The notes below the pieces were generated by a model. That model was given only the letters and a program-made list of their open reading frames with translations, made no database searches and had not been told where the DNA came from. Source: Chaenocephalus aceratus (taxonomy: Eukaryota > Chordata > Actinopteri > Perciformes > Channichthyidae). From it: a stretch of 64,000 nt of DNA. The stretch's first letter is position 1. The number at the start of each line of letters is the position of its first letter. The position numbers and the translations under genes are program-made. Positions 35,342 to 63,344 of the stretch are shown piece after piece. The stretch covers positions 62,001 to 126,000 of the forward strand of contig JAMFTG010000123.1 in NCBI GenBank assembly GCA_023974075.1. The letters run 5' to 3'.

Positions 35342-35868
35342 TTCTTTCTTTCAGTCTTTATTTCGAACGGATTAAAAAAATAACAAATGTGAAAAACAGA
35401 ATGCCGTATTGTTATAATGCTATATGTATTTATCCACATTCATGGTAATATTTGTATATTCAACAAAAAAAACAAAAAAGTCTTCATATTAATAATAATA
35501 ATAAATCATATGTGTCCGAAAGGGAGCGGGAGGAAGCAAATGCTTATTAATTCCCACCCCTTACTTGATCAATGATTGTCCTTTAAATCATTATGCAAGT
35601 TATTCCTACATATTTACATTTATACAAACATATACAATCATTTCTCATCTTCAATCACCTTTCTTCATTCTCATATTTTTCCAAAAAAGTGTTTCTGTAC
35701 ATCCTGTTAAACTGAATTATGCTTTGTTTCAACTCCTGCTCCAAACCATTCCATAAAGTCACCCCACAGATTGTTAAACTCATTCTTCTCAGAGTTGTTC
35801 TGACCTTGAGTTGTTTAAAATGTAGATTTCCTCTCAAATTAAACCCACCCTCTCTGTCTACGAACAAT
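35342..35868 (-). mobile_element. 5'-truncated LINE inserted antisense, 5-bp target duplication
   Basis: CAGTC occurs at 35337-35341 and 35869-35873, and removing the insert restores the polymerase motif IPQGSAVSPILFN of the host LINE. On the minus strand it carries the C-terminal end of an ORF2 (LTICGVTLWNGLEQELK) and a 3' UTR ending CGAAATAAAGACTGAAAG. Confidence 0.8.
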
Positions 35869-35979
35869 CAGTCAGTCCAATATTATTTAACATCATGATT
35901 AATGACATGTTGACATGCTTGGACACATGCATCCAATGGGCTCTGTACGCAGATGATGGGGCTATGTGGATGAGGGAAG

Positions 35980-36428
35980 CAGTGGCGGTTCTAGACCAAT
36001 TTGACTGGGGGGGCCACTGGGGGCCAGTTATTTTCTGAGGGGGGCACAATAAATGCAGGACGAAAAAGAGAACTAGACAGTATGAAGTCATTGCGCATAA
36101 GAAACAATTGCAATACAGTTATTGGTATTTGTTTCAGTACACTTATTTAGTTCAGATAGATCTTATAGTTATTACTGTTAGCTTCAGCTTAAGCTATAGT
36201 GCAATGGTTTGCACTAACACCATATTTATATAAAAATAAAGGCAATGAACAGTTTACATCTCTACTTTGCATAAGGGTGTCTGCACTATCTCACATTACA
36301 GAAAACAAAATTCTGAGAACCAGAAAATATACATAAAAAAAAAAAAAAAAAATCATTGTTAGGGGGGCCACAGGGGGGTCAGAGGTCAGTGTTAGGGGGC
36401 ACTGGCCCCTCCCCTAGAACCGCCCCTG
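35980..36428. mobile_element. hAT-type MITE, 449 bp
   Basis: Ends CAGTGGCGGTTCTAGAC and CTAGAACCGCCCCTG. GAGGGAAG is duplicated at 35972-35979 and 36429-36436. It splits the host LINE just after its YADD motif. Confidence 0.92.
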
Positions 36429-37550
36429 GAGGGAAGACATGCCCCATACGTAATGGAGAAGCTAGAGCGATTACAAAAGTGGAGGTGGTCATATAACTGG
36501 GGATTCAAAATGTCAGGAAGCAAGTCATGCTTAAGGTATTTACAAACAAACACAAGATTGATGGCCAACAGCTAACACTATGTGATCGTTCACAAAGGTG
36601 AATGAGTTCAAATACCTAGGACTGTGGTTTGATAGCAACAATGCATATTAATCAAGTGGAAACAAAATGCTAAAAAGTATTAAATGTATTGCGAGCTGTA
36701 GCTGGATGCAACTGGGGCGCAGACAAACAAGCATTAATAGACATTTACAGATCAATGATGAGGTTGTAGACTATGGACTATAGATGGTTGTGTGGCGAAT
36801 GGAGCAGCAGCAAAAACATCGATTTAAAAAAATGGATAGAATACAATATAAAGCATTGCGGCTGTGTATTGGAGCGATAAAGTCATCCCCTATCAATGCG
36901 GTTCTGACAGAAGCAGGAGAGACGCCTCTGGAGATCAGAAGAGAGAGACTTGCTCTGTCACACTGGGTCAGGCTATGAGGAAGTGGAGAGGAACATATCA
37001 CTAACAGAAAACTACAGGCTTGCTGGGAATATGCAAAGTTCCAGGGGCGTGGGTTTGGCTGGACGAGTGAGGAGAGAACCAGGGCATGTGGAGTGGAGAC
37101 ATCACGTTTGCCAAAGCAAGCCCATTTAGCCGTGTTCCCCCAGAAGCTAACATAGATGTGAGTATCATAGAAAGGAAAAAAGAGAGGCAAATAAATGAAG
37201 TGGGAATTAAAACGAGTATCTGAACGAAAAGTATTACAATTACCTCAAAATGTGCACAGATGGTTCTAAGAACAAGGAAGAGTGTTGGAGGTATATACAT
37301 CCCAGACGTTAAAATATCGATCTGAAAAAGAGCGTCTGATCAACTATCAGGGTACGCAGCAGAAATGCTGGCTGTAATAATAGCATTACAGTGGGTGGAA
37401 GCGGTCAGAGCAGATAGGGTGGTGATGCACAGATTCGTTGTCCATATTACAAAGCATACAGTCAACAACAACGGCCAGAGAGACATTCTCATAGAACTGA
37501 ACCACAGCCTGTTGAGACTTCACAGAGGCGATAGTTCTGCTGGGTGCACG

Positions 37551-38165
37551 TGAGGGGGGGAAAGGGAACGAGTGCGTGTGAGGGGGGAAAAGAGAACGAG
37601 TGCGCGTGAGGGGGGGAAAGAGAACGAGTGCGCGTGAGGGGGTGAAAGGGAACGAGTGCGCGTGAGGGGGTGAAAGGGAACGAGTGCGCAGGGGGGGGGA
37701 AGGGAACGAGTGCGCGTGAGGGGGGGGAAGGGAACGAGTGCGCGTGAGGGGGGGAAAGGGAACGAGTGCGCGTGGGGGGGGGGAAGGGAACGAGTGCGCG
37801 TGAGGGGGGGGAAAGGGAACGAGTGCGCGTGAGGGGGGGAAAGGGAACGAGTGCGCGTGAGGGGGGGAAAGGGAACGAGTGCGCGTGAGGGGGGGAAAGG
37901 GAACGAGTGCGCGTGAGGGGGGGAAAGGGAACGAGTGCGCGTGAGGGGGGGGGAAGGGAACGAGTGCGCGTGAGGGGGTGAAAGGGAACGAGTGCGCGTG
38001 AGGGGTGAAAGGGAACGAGTGCGCGTGAGGGGGTGAAAGGGAACGAGTGCGCGTGAGGGGGTGAAAGGGAACGAGTGCGCGTGAGGGGGGGAAAGGGAAC
38101 GAGTGCGCGAGGGGGGGGAAGGGAACGAGTGCGCGTGAGGGGGGGAGAGGGAACGAGTGTGCTGA
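37551..38165 (+). repeat. 28-bp G-rich minisatellite inside the LINE RNase H region
   Basis: About 22 copies of a unit like GGGAACGAGTGCGCGTGAGG plus GGGGGAAA, with G-run length varying. The left flank GGGTGCACGTGAGG and the right flank GAACGAGTGTGCTGATAAA fit the coding text HV..G(N)E.AD(K) near the end of RNase H, so the unit was copied from the LINE itself. Long proline-rich frames on the minus strand are repeat translation. Confidence 0.9.
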
Positions 38166-38638
38166 TAAATGAGCAAAAAGTGCACTACAAAAGGAAATCA
38201 CTTTACCAGTTCAACTTGGAGAAGGAAAAGCAGTCATTAAGAAGAAAGGGATGGAGATCTGGCAGAAAAGGTGGGAGGCAAAGAGCGTCATAAAGTTCAA
38301 AAGACAATCACAATTAATATTTATAAAGAAAGAAACGGAAGGGAGGAAATCATGACGGCCAGACTCAGACTGGATCACACAGCTTTGAATGGTAGCTGCA
38401 TGACATGGGGAAAAGTGACAAGTGTAGAGTTAAAGTGTGGAACATTTCTTATTACATCGTGACATCTATAAAGCTGGAAGAGAAAACTAAAGGATGAAGT
38501 TTCAGAGGGAGAGGGGTTGGTATTCTGGGAACAAAGAAGAGCTACCAGAAAGGCACTGGTTACCTTTCTGAGGGAAACTGGGGTAGGAACAATAATGTAA
38601 CATTAGGTCAGGAAAGATCATAGACTTTTGTTTAGAGC

Positions 38639-39020
38639 AGGGGGGTCAAACTCAAATACACAGTGGGCCAAATAAAAACATGGGTGCTAGTGGAGGGCCG
38701 GACTGGTTCAATGTTTATTGCAGAACTTATTGAAATGAAATTATTGCACATATTAAACCTGGAACTAACAAAGCTTAAATGATTGCCTATAAAAACAACA
38801 TTAAATAATCAGTTGCATTCATTTCTCATGGCTCTATCTGCAGCTTTCCAGAGTCATTTCTTATGAGTACATTTTCCCACAGGCCAACAACAGCTTCAAG
38901 AAAACTATTCCCCTCAAAGAGAAACCAAACATGCCCTGCTGTCGTGAGAGAGAAAGTGCAGAAGGAAACATCCATTAAAGTCAGTGTGCTGCTCTGTGAT
39001 GCTAGTTCAGACACTTGCAT
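38639..39020 (+). mobile_element. Left part of a hAT-like element
   Basis: GGGGGGTCAAACTCAAATAC and GTGGGCCAAATAAAAAC are a well-known vertebrate hAT terminus. The right end is absent; the 37-bp array starts where the element breaks off. Confidence 0.6.
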
Positions 39021-39027
39021 CTCATCT

Positions 39028-42000
39028 TGGGTTCAACATGTAAGAAGTAGAAAGTACAGGTATTGGGTTCAACATGTAAGAAGTAGAAAGTACAGGTATT
39101 TGTGTTCAACATGAGAGAAGTGGAAAGTACAGGTATTTGGGTTCAACATGTAAGAAGTAGAAAGTACAGGTATTTGAGTTCAACATGTAAGAAGTAGAAA
39201 GTACAGGTATTTGAGTTCAACATGTGAGAAGTAGAAAGTACAGGTATTTGAGTTCAACATGAGAGAAGTAGAAAGTACAGGTATTTTAGTTCAACATGTG
39301 AGAAGTAGAAAGTACAGGTATTTGAGTTCAACATGTGAGAAGTAGAAAGTACAGGTATTTGAGTTCAACATGTAAGAAGTAGAAAGTACAGGTATTTGTG
39401 TTCAACATGTAAGAAGTAGAAAGTACAGGTATTTGAGTTCAACATGTGAGAAGTAGAAAGTACAGGTATTTGAGTTCAACATGAGAGAAGTAGAAAGTAC
39501 AGGTATTTGAGTTCAACATGTGAGAAGTAGAAAGTACAGGTATTTGGGTTCAACATGTAAGTAGAAAGTACAGGTATTTGTGTTCAACATGTAAGAAGTA
39601 GAAAGTACAGGTATTTGGGTTCAACATGTAAGAAGTAGAAAGTACAGCTATTTGTGTTCAACATGTAAGAAGTAGAAAGTACAGGTAGTTGAGTTCAACA
39701 TGTAAGAAGTAGAAAGTACAGGTATTTGAGTTCAACATGTAAGAATTAGAAGTACAGGTATTTGAGTTCAACATGTAAGAAGTAGAAAGTACAGGTATTT
39801 GGGTTCAACATGTAAGAAGTAGAAAGTACAGGTATTTGTGTTCAACATGTAAGAAGTAGAAAGTACAGGTATTGTGAGTTCAACATGTAAGAAGTAGAAA
39901 GTACAGGTATTTGAGTTCAACATGTGAGAAGTAGAAAGTACAGGTATTTAAGTTCAACATGAGAGAAGTAGAAAGTATAGGTATTTGAGTTCAACATGTG
40001 AGAAGTAGAAAGTACAGGTATTTGGGTTCAACATGTAAGAAGTAGAAAGTACAGGTATTTGAGTTCAACATGTAAGAAGTAGAAAGTACAGGTATTTGGG
40101 TTTAACATGTGAGAAGTAGAAAGTACAGGTATTTGGGTTCAACATGTAAGAAGTAGAAAGTACAGGTATTTGGGTTCAACATGTAAGAAGTAGAAAGTAC
40201 AGGTATTTGAGTTCAACATGTAAGAAGTAGAAAGTACAGGTATTTGGGTTCAACATGTAAGAAGTAGAAAGTACAGGTATTTGAGTTCAACATGTAAGAA
40301 GTAGAAAGTACAGGTATTTGAGTTCAACATGTGAGAAGTAGAAAGTACAGGTATTTGGGTTCAACATGTAAGAAGTAGAAAGTACAGGTATTTGAGTTCA
40401 ACATGTGAGAAGTAGAAAGTTGCAGGTATTTGAGTTCAACATGTGAGAAGTAGAAAGTGCAGGGTATTTGTGTTCAACATGTAAGAAGTAGAAAGTACAG
40501 GTATTTGAGTTCAACATTGTGAGAAGTAGAAAGTGAAGGCAGGTATTTGTGTTCAACATGTAAGAAGTAGAAAGTACAGGTAGTTGAGTTCAACATGAGA
40601 GAAGTAGAAAGTACAGGTATTTGAGTTCAACATGTCAGAAGTAGAAAGTACAGGTATTTGAGTTCAACATGTCAGAAGTAGAAAGTACAGGTATTTGTGT
40701 TCAACATGTAGGAAGTAGAAAGTACAGGTATTTGTGTTCAACATGTAAGAAGTAGAAAGTACAGGTATTTGAGTTCAACATGTGAGAAGTAGAAAGTACA
40801 GGTATTTGAGGTTCAACATGTAAGAAGTAGAAAGTACAGGTATTTGAGTTCAACATGTAAGAAGTAGAAAGTACAGGTATTTGGGTGTTCAACATGTAAG
40901 AAGTAGAAAGTACAGGTATTTGAGTTCAACATGTAAGAAGTAGAAAGTACAGGTATTTGAGTTCAACATGTGAGAAGTAGAAAGTTACAGGTATTTGAGG
41001 TCAACATGAGAGAAGTAGAAAGTACAGGTATTTGAGTTCAACATGTGAGAAGTAGAAAGTGCAGGTATTTGTGTTTCAACATGTAAGAAGTAGAAAGTAC
41101 AGGTATTTGAGTTCAGCATGTAAGAAGTAGAAAGTACAGGTATTTGGGTTCAACATGTCAGAAGTAGAAAGTACAGGTATTTGAGTTCAGCATGTCAGAA
41201 GTAGAAAGTACAGGTATTTGTGTTCAACATGTAAGAAGTAGAAAGTACAGGTATTTGTGTTCAACATGTAGGAAGTAGAAAGTACAGGTATTTGTGTTCA
41301 ACATGTAAGAAGTAGAAAGTACAGGTATTTGAGTTCAACATGTGAGAAGTAGAAAGTACAGGTATTGAGTTCAACATGTAAGAAGTAGAAAGTACAGGTA
41401 TTTGAGTTCAACATGTAAGAAGTAGAAAGTACAGGTATTTGAGTTCAACATGTCAGAAGTAGAAAGTACAGGTATTTGAGTTCAGCATGTAAGAAGTAGA
41501 AAGTACAGGTATTTGGGTTCAACATGTAAGAAGTAGAAAGTACAGGTATTTGGGGTTCAACATGTAAGAAGTAGAAAGTACAGGTATTTGTGTTCAACAT
41601 GTAGGAAGTAGAAAGTACAGGTATTTGTGTTCAACATGTAAGAAGTAGAAAGTACAGGTATTTGAGTTCAACATGTGAGAAGTAGAAAGTACAGGTATTT
41701 GAGTTCAACATGTAAGAAGTAGAAAGTACAGGTATTTGAGTTCAACATGTAAGAAGTAGAAAGTACAGGTATTTGGGTTCAACATGTAAGAAGTAGAAAG
41801 TACAGGTATTTGTGTTCAACATGTAAGAAGTAGAAAGTACAGGTCTTTGAGTTCAACATGTAAGAAGTAGAAAGTACAGGTATTTGAGTTCAACATGTGA
41901 GAAGTAGAAAGTACAGGTATTTGAGTTCAACATGAGAGAAGTAGAAAGTACAGGTATTTTAGTTCAACATGTGAGAAGTAGAAAGTACAGGTATTTGAGT

Positions 42001-45000
42001 TCAACATGTGAGAAGTAGAAAGTACAGGTATTTGAGTTCAACATGTAAGAAGTAGAAAGTACAGGTATTTGTGTTCAACATGTAAGAAGTAGAAAGTACA
42101 GGTATTTGAGTTCAACATGTGAGAAGTAGAAAGTACAGGTATTTGAGTTCAACATGAGAGAAGTAGAAAGTACAGGTATTTGAGTTCAACATGTGAGAAG
42201 TAGAAAGTACAGGTATTTGGGTTCAACATGTAAGAAGTAGAAAGTACAGGTATTTGTGTTCAACATGTAAGAATTAGAAAGTACAGGTATTTGAGTTCAA
42301 CATGTAAGAAGTAGAAAGTACAGGTATTTGGGTTCAACATGTAAGAAGTAGAAAGTACAGGTATTTGTGTTCAACATGTAAGAAGTAGAAAGTACAGGTA
42401 TTTGAGTTCAACATGTAAGAAGTAGAAAGTTACAGGTATTTGAGTTCAACATGTGAGAAGTAGAAAGTACAGGTATTTAAGTTCAACATGAGAGAAGTAG
42501 AAAGTATAGGTATTTGAGTTCAACATGTGAGAAGTAGAAAGTACAGGTATTTGAGTTCAACATGTGAGAAGTAGAAAGTACAGGTATTTGGGTTCAACAT
42601 GTAAGAAGTAGAAAGTACAGGTATTGAGTTCAACATGTAAGAAGTAGAAAGTACAGGTATTTGGGTTTTTAACATGTGAGAAGTAGAAAGTACAGGTATT
42701 TGGGTTCAACATGTAAGAAGTAGAAAGTACAGGTATTTGGGTTTCAACATGTAAGAAGTAGAAAGTACAGGTATTTGAGTTCAACATGTAAGAAGTAGAA
42801 GTACAGGTATTTGGGTTCAACATGTAAGAAGTAGAAAGTACAGGTATTTGAGTTCAACATGTAAGAAGTAGAAAGTACAGGTATTTGAGTTCAACATGTG
42901 AGAAGTAGAAAGTACAGGTATTTGGGTTCAACATGTAAGAAGTAGAAAGTACAGGTATTTGAGTTCAACATGTGAGAAGTAGAAAGTACAGGTATTTGAG
43001 TTCAACATGTGAGAAGTAGAAAGTGCAGGTATTTGTGTTCAACATGTAAGAAGTAGAAAGTACAGGTATTTGAGTTCAACATGTGAGAAGTAGAAAGTGC
43101 AGGTATTTGTGTTTCAACATGTAAGAAGTAGAAAGTACAGGTAGTTGAGTTCAACATGAGAGAAGTAGAAAGTACAGGTATTGAGTTCAACATGTCAGAA
43201 GTAGAAAGTACAGGTATTTGAGTTCAACATGTCAGAAGTAGAAAGTACAGGTATTTGAGTTCAGCATGTAAGAAGTAGAAAGTACAGGTATTGGGTTCAC
43301 ATGTCAGAAGTAGAAAGTACAGGTATTTGTGTTCAACATGTAGGAAGTAGAAAGTACAGGTATTTGTGTTCAACATGTAAGAAGTAGAAAGTACAGGTAT
43401 TTGAGTTCAACATGTGAGAAGTAGAAAGTACAGGTATTGAGTTCAACATGTAAGAAGTAGAAAGTACAGGTATTTGAGTTCAACATGTAAGAAGTAGAAA
43501 GTACAGGTATTTGGGTTCAACATGTAAGAAGTAGAAAGTAACAGGTATTTGAGTTCAACATGTAAGAAGTAGAAAGTACAGGTATTTGAGTTCAACATGT
43601 GAGAAGTAGAAAGTACAGGTATTTGAGTTCAACATGAGAGAAGTAGAAAGTACAGGTATTTGAGTTCAACATGTGAGAAGTAGAAAGTGCAGGTATTTGT
43701 GTTCAACATGTAAGAAGTAGAAAGTACAGGTATTTGAGTTCAGCATGTAAGAAGTAGAAAGTACAGGTATTTGAGTTCAGCATGTAAGAAGTAGAAAGTA
43801 CAGGTATTTGGGTTCAACATGTCAGAAGTAGAAAGTACAGGTATTTGAGTTCAGCATGTCAGAAGTAGAAAGTACAGGTATTTGTGTTCAACATGTAAGA
43901 AGTAGAAAGTACAGGTATTGTGTTCAACATGTAGGAAGTAGAAAGTACAGGTATTGTGTTCAACATGTAAGAAGTAGAAAGTACAGGTATTTGAGTTCAA
44001 CATGTGAGAAGTAGAAAGTACAGGTATTTGAGTTCAACATGTAAGAAGTAGAAAGTACAGGTATTTGAGTTCAACATGTAAGAAGTAGAAAGTACAGGTA
44101 TTTGAGTTCAACATGTCAGAAGTAGAAAGTACAGGTATTTGAGTTCAGCATGTAAGAAGTAGAAAGTACAGGTATTTGGGTTTCAACATGTAAGAAGTAG
44201 AAAGTACAGGTATTTGGGTTCAACATGTCAGAAGTAGAAAGTACAGGTATTTGTGTTCAACATGTAAGAAGTAGAAAGTACAGGTATTTGTGTTCAACAT
44301 GTAGGAAGTAGAAAGTACAGGTATTTGTGTTCAACATGTAAGAAGTAGAAAGTACAGGTATTTGAGTTCAACATGTGAGAAGTAGAAAGTACAGGTATTT
44401 GAGTTCAACATGTAAGAAGTAGAAAGTACAGGTATTTGAGTTCAACATGTAAGAAGTAGAAAGTACAGGTATTTGGGTTCAACATGTGAGAAGTAGAAAG
44501 TACAGGTATTTGTGTTCACCATGTAAGAAGTAGAAAGTACAGGTATTTGAGTTCAACATGTAAGAAGTAGAAAGTACAGGTATTTGAGTTCAACATGAGA
44601 GAAGTAGAAAGTACAGGTATTTGAGTTCTACATGTGAGAAGTAGAAAGTACAGGTATTTGAGTTCTACATGTGAGAAGTAGAAAGTACAGGTATTTGAGT
44701 TCAACATGTGAGAAGTAGAAAGTACAGGTATTTGAGTTCAACATGTAAGAAGTAGAAAGTACAGGTATTTGAGTTCAAAATGTGAGAAGTAGAAAGTACA
44801 GGTATTTGGGTTCAACATGTGAGAAGTAGAAAGTACAGGTATTTGAGTTCAACATGTGAGAAGTAGAAAGTACAGGTATTTGAGTTCAACATGTGAGAAG
44901 TAGAAAGTACAGGTATTTGGGTTCAACATGTAAGAAGTAGAAAGTACAGGTATTTGAGTTCAATATGTAAGAAGCAGAAAGTGCAGGTATTTGTGTTCAA

Positions 45001-45420
45001 CATGTAAGAAGTAGAAAGTACAGGTATTTGAGTTCAGCATGTCACAAGTAGAAAGTACAGGTATTTGAGTTCAACATGTGAGAAGTAGAAAGTACAGGTA
45101 TTTGGGTTTCAACATGTCAGAAGTAGAAAAGTACAGGTATTTGAGTTCAACATGTCAGAAGTAGAAAGTACAGGTATTTGAGTTCAACATGTAAGAAGTA
45201 GAAAGTACAGGTATTTGAGTTCAACATGTAAGAAGTAGAAAGTACAGGTATTTGAGTTCAACATGTAAGAAGTAGAAAGTACAGGTATTTGAGTTCAACA
45301 TGTAAGAAGTAGAAAGTACAGGTATTTGTGTTCAACATGTGAGAAGTAGAAAGTACAGGTATTTGTGTTCAACATGTAGGAAGTAGAAAGTACAGGTATT
45401 TGTGTTCAACATGTAAGAAG
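39028..45420. repeat. 6.4-kb minisatellite of a 37-bp unit
   Basis: About 170 copies of GAGTTCAACATGTAAGAAG + TAGAAAGTACAGGTATTT. Position 1-3 varies (GAG, GGG, GTG), the GTAAG/GTGAG/GTCAG/GAGAG site varies, and single-base indels occur. 37 is not a multiple of 3 and the unit has frequent stops, so it is non-coding. The right flank (AAGTAAAAAGTAGTCAG) resembles the unit, perhaps the seed. Confidence 0.97.
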
Positions 45421-45730
45421 TCAAAGTAAAAAGTAGTCAGAAAAATAAGTAGTGGAGTAAAGTACTGATACCAGAAACATGATCCTCAGACGCTTCCTGT
45501 GTGGGCGCGGCCCTCTCCCTCAGCAGCTCCAACACTTTCAACAGGTCGAAATCATACTCATTGTAAAGGCTGCAGTTTGTGGTGCTGTTGAATTCAACTG
45601 TAATATAGCATAATGTAAAAAAGTATTACTGCAAAAAAGTTCCATTTTGCTATAACGAAAATGTATCTGTAAAATGTGTACACTGTGTGATTTAATGTAC
45701 TTCAATACGTCCCAGCCCTGCAAATTGATA
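45421..45730. other. Intergenic, nothing recognised
   Basis: AAGTAGTGGAGTAAAGTACTG is a familiar fish repeat phrase; no gene seen. Confidence 0.4.
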
Positions 45731-46384
45731 GAGAGGCGAAGTCCCTCCCCTTCCTCCATGGGACCTTATTTCTGACAAAGCATGTATTGAAGTCAATGGC
45801 GAGAGAAAGATTATCTCTCGATCCCGTTTGAATTGTGCCACGAATTACACACATGATGTTTGTCAATCTAAAAGATAATTTTGCAAGTCAAAAAAATTCA
45901 AATGTGTCGTAAAACTGAAGAGTAACACTTTTTGTGTGTGAAACCGCTCAATGAACTACATCTCCCGTCTCGCACCACACCACCCAGACGGCCGTCACGT
46001 TGGAACATTTCACTTCTTTCTTTCAGAACGAGGCGGAAAGTATTAGAAGAGGAGAAAATCACTCCAAGTCTGGGCGCGTTGAGAGCTGTCACACAAGGGG
46101 AGTTAGTCGGTTCCTGAGAGCCAGCACGCGGGACCGGGACTCTGGGATTTGTAGTCTTTCTAGTTGCGTATTTTTCATAGTCTTATATTTCAACAGTTTT
46201 ACGACAAACTGCGACTTTTTTTGACACGGAAATGATTTGTTAAGATTGACAAACATCACATGTGTAATTCGTGGCACAATTCATACGGGATCGAAAGATA
46301 ATCTTTCTCTCCCCATTGACTTCAATACAAACTTTTCCGAAAGGTCCCATGGGTCGGAAGTAGAAGGACGGGACTTCGCCTCTC
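45731..46384. mobile_element. Foldback-type element with about 195-bp inverted arms
   Basis: Left arm starts GAGAGGCGAAGTCCC, right arm ends GGGACTTCGCCTCTC. Inward, GGGACCTT..., GACTTCAATAC, GATCCCGT and TGATGTTTGTCAATCT pair between the arms. The middle (about 45926-46190) is unique. Target duplication not found. Confidence 0.8.
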
Positions 46385-47276
46385 GGCTGTTATTGTGTAT
46401 CATGTGACTTTGACTTTTGAGCTTGTAAATATAAAATAATTTGGAAACAATTGTGGAAATCACCTTCTTTAGACAGATTGAAAACATGAAAATAACACAC
46501 AGTTTAAAACAGGTGATACATATTTGAATTTGAACATAGGCCTACCTGATTTCCGTTTAATGTCAGTTGGGGTAGCATTAGCAATATTAGCTCAGTTTCT
46601 CCTTGTTTTCCTGCTTGTTCCATGTTTGTAAATCCTCTATATAGTTCTTAAAAACCCGTTTTAGCCCAGGTAGGTAAAAAAAACACACTGTTAGCTGAAA
46701 TAAAAACGTTATTCGGTCTTAAAGCTAGCAGTTAGCATGACAAGCTAGCTGTTAGCCACCGACTCCAACACAAATCGGATTGTTTTAAGCAGATAATTGG
46801 TTTTAAACATTCTTTGAATTGCCTTGTGTTGAAAGGTGCTATATAAATAAACTTGCCTCACAGAGACCATGTCAGTGTGTTGCTGAACTTAGCGGAGAAA
46901 AGTGAAATGATTTGAATCAAATTGTTATGCCTCAAATGCATTGCAATGACTTTGTTAGAAACTTGAAAGTGAAATGTTAAACTGGAAGAGGACGACAAAT
47001 AGTGAAAAGGTTTAAAAGCTATAAACATGTATAGCCTCATTGTCCTGAAATAGCTGAATAGTTTGTGCAGCTGAAAGCAGGCTGAAGGAGTTACATATCA
47101 GATGTACGTAGTAGTATACGTTCAAGTAGCATTACATCTAGGGCTTTTATTTTGAAGGGGTGTTTGGTTTTGGAGAGTGTGAGGTGTAGAAAAACTAAAT
47201 GAGATGTCTGACATCAATCAATGGGAGGGTCACCCATCTGTGTGTGAGAGAGAGTGAGTGTGTGTCTGTGTGTGAG

Positions 47277-47322
<46 letters not shown>

Positions 47323-47821
47323 GCACAGCATTTTCACTAATAATAACCATGACACCAGAACCCCAAAATAAAAGTAATTTAATTGTCGTTTGAATTACAA
47401 AATATAAGACATTTTAAAACACGTTTCCAAAAGCTAAAGGCAAAACTAAAACAAGTTCATAGAAAACGGTTTTCTTTACAGTGTATTTTCATTAATGTTG
47501 TTTAGAGCCTCAGCTTTTATTGTGAAGGAGCACAACAGGAAGTGCATTCCTCTGTTTCTTTGTATACATCAGGGAGGGAGAAAACAGTCACGACTGAAAC
47601 ACAGGTTTAAGGAAACATCGAGATGCTTTGGGAAACAGGTTTTCACAATCCTTCCTTAAAGAATACGTCCAGTTGCCTTCGTCCCTTCCACGAGGAAAAA
47701 TAGCCAAATTTAATTAAAATAAAAGACAGAAAACACCGATATAAAAACACCTGATTTAAAGGAACAGTTTGACTCCAACGACGAATAAGCAAACACTCAA
47801 AGGAGATTTGTAGAAAGATTT
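46385..47821. other. Intergenic between arrays and cwf19l1; (GT)n at 47280-47321
   Basis: No protein signature. TTTATT at 47516-47521 reads AATAAA on the minus strand and is one possible polyadenylation signal for cwf19l1, about 510 bp past its stop. Confidence 0.35.
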
Positions 47822-48029
47822 TGTGTGTGTGTTTTCTGGTGTGTGTTTTCTGATGTGTGTGTGTGTGTGTTTTCTGGTGTGTGTGTGTGTTTTCTGATGT
47901 GTGTGTGTGTTTTATGATGCGTGTGTGTGTTTTCTGATGTGTGTGTGTTTTCTGATGTGTGTGTTTTCTGATGTGTGTGTGTGTGTTTTCTGGTGTGTGT
48001 GTGTGTGTTTTCTGGTGTGTGTGTGTGTG
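47822..48029 (-). repeat. GT-rich minisatellite in the cwf19l1 3' UTR
   Basis: About nine units of TTTTCTG(G/A)TG(TG)n directly follow the stop codon on the minus strand. (TG)n tract length varies between units. Confidence 0.9.

Positions 48030-63344
<15,315 letters not shown>

Larger units (their letters stand above)
34360..38630 (+). mobile_element. LINE relic with RNase H domain (I/Nimb-like), 5'-truncated
   Basis: Order along the plus strand: endonuclease (AHNSLWGSNHTDSNGN, CLDLTLVSN, DHHPVL), reverse transcriptase (IVYVDIEKAYVSVW, IPQGSAV, then after an insertion SPILFNIMINDML and YADDGAMW), and an RNase H region near 37258-37550 (TDGSKNKE, then AEMLAVIIALQWVE). RNase H in a non-LTR element is characteristic of the I group. 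Stops and frameshifts are many. It has been hit by a LINE (35342-35868), a hAT (35980-36428) and a local tandem expansion (37551-38165). Confidence 0.7.

Noticed and set aside
37386..38201. Proline/histidine/serine-rich frames on the minus strand
   Set aside because: They come from the 28-bp G-rich minisatellite within a LINE relic.
39028..45420. CRISPR-like array of short repeats
   Set aside because: There are no variable spacers: the units are contiguous 37-bp copies, and the setting is a vertebrate genome.
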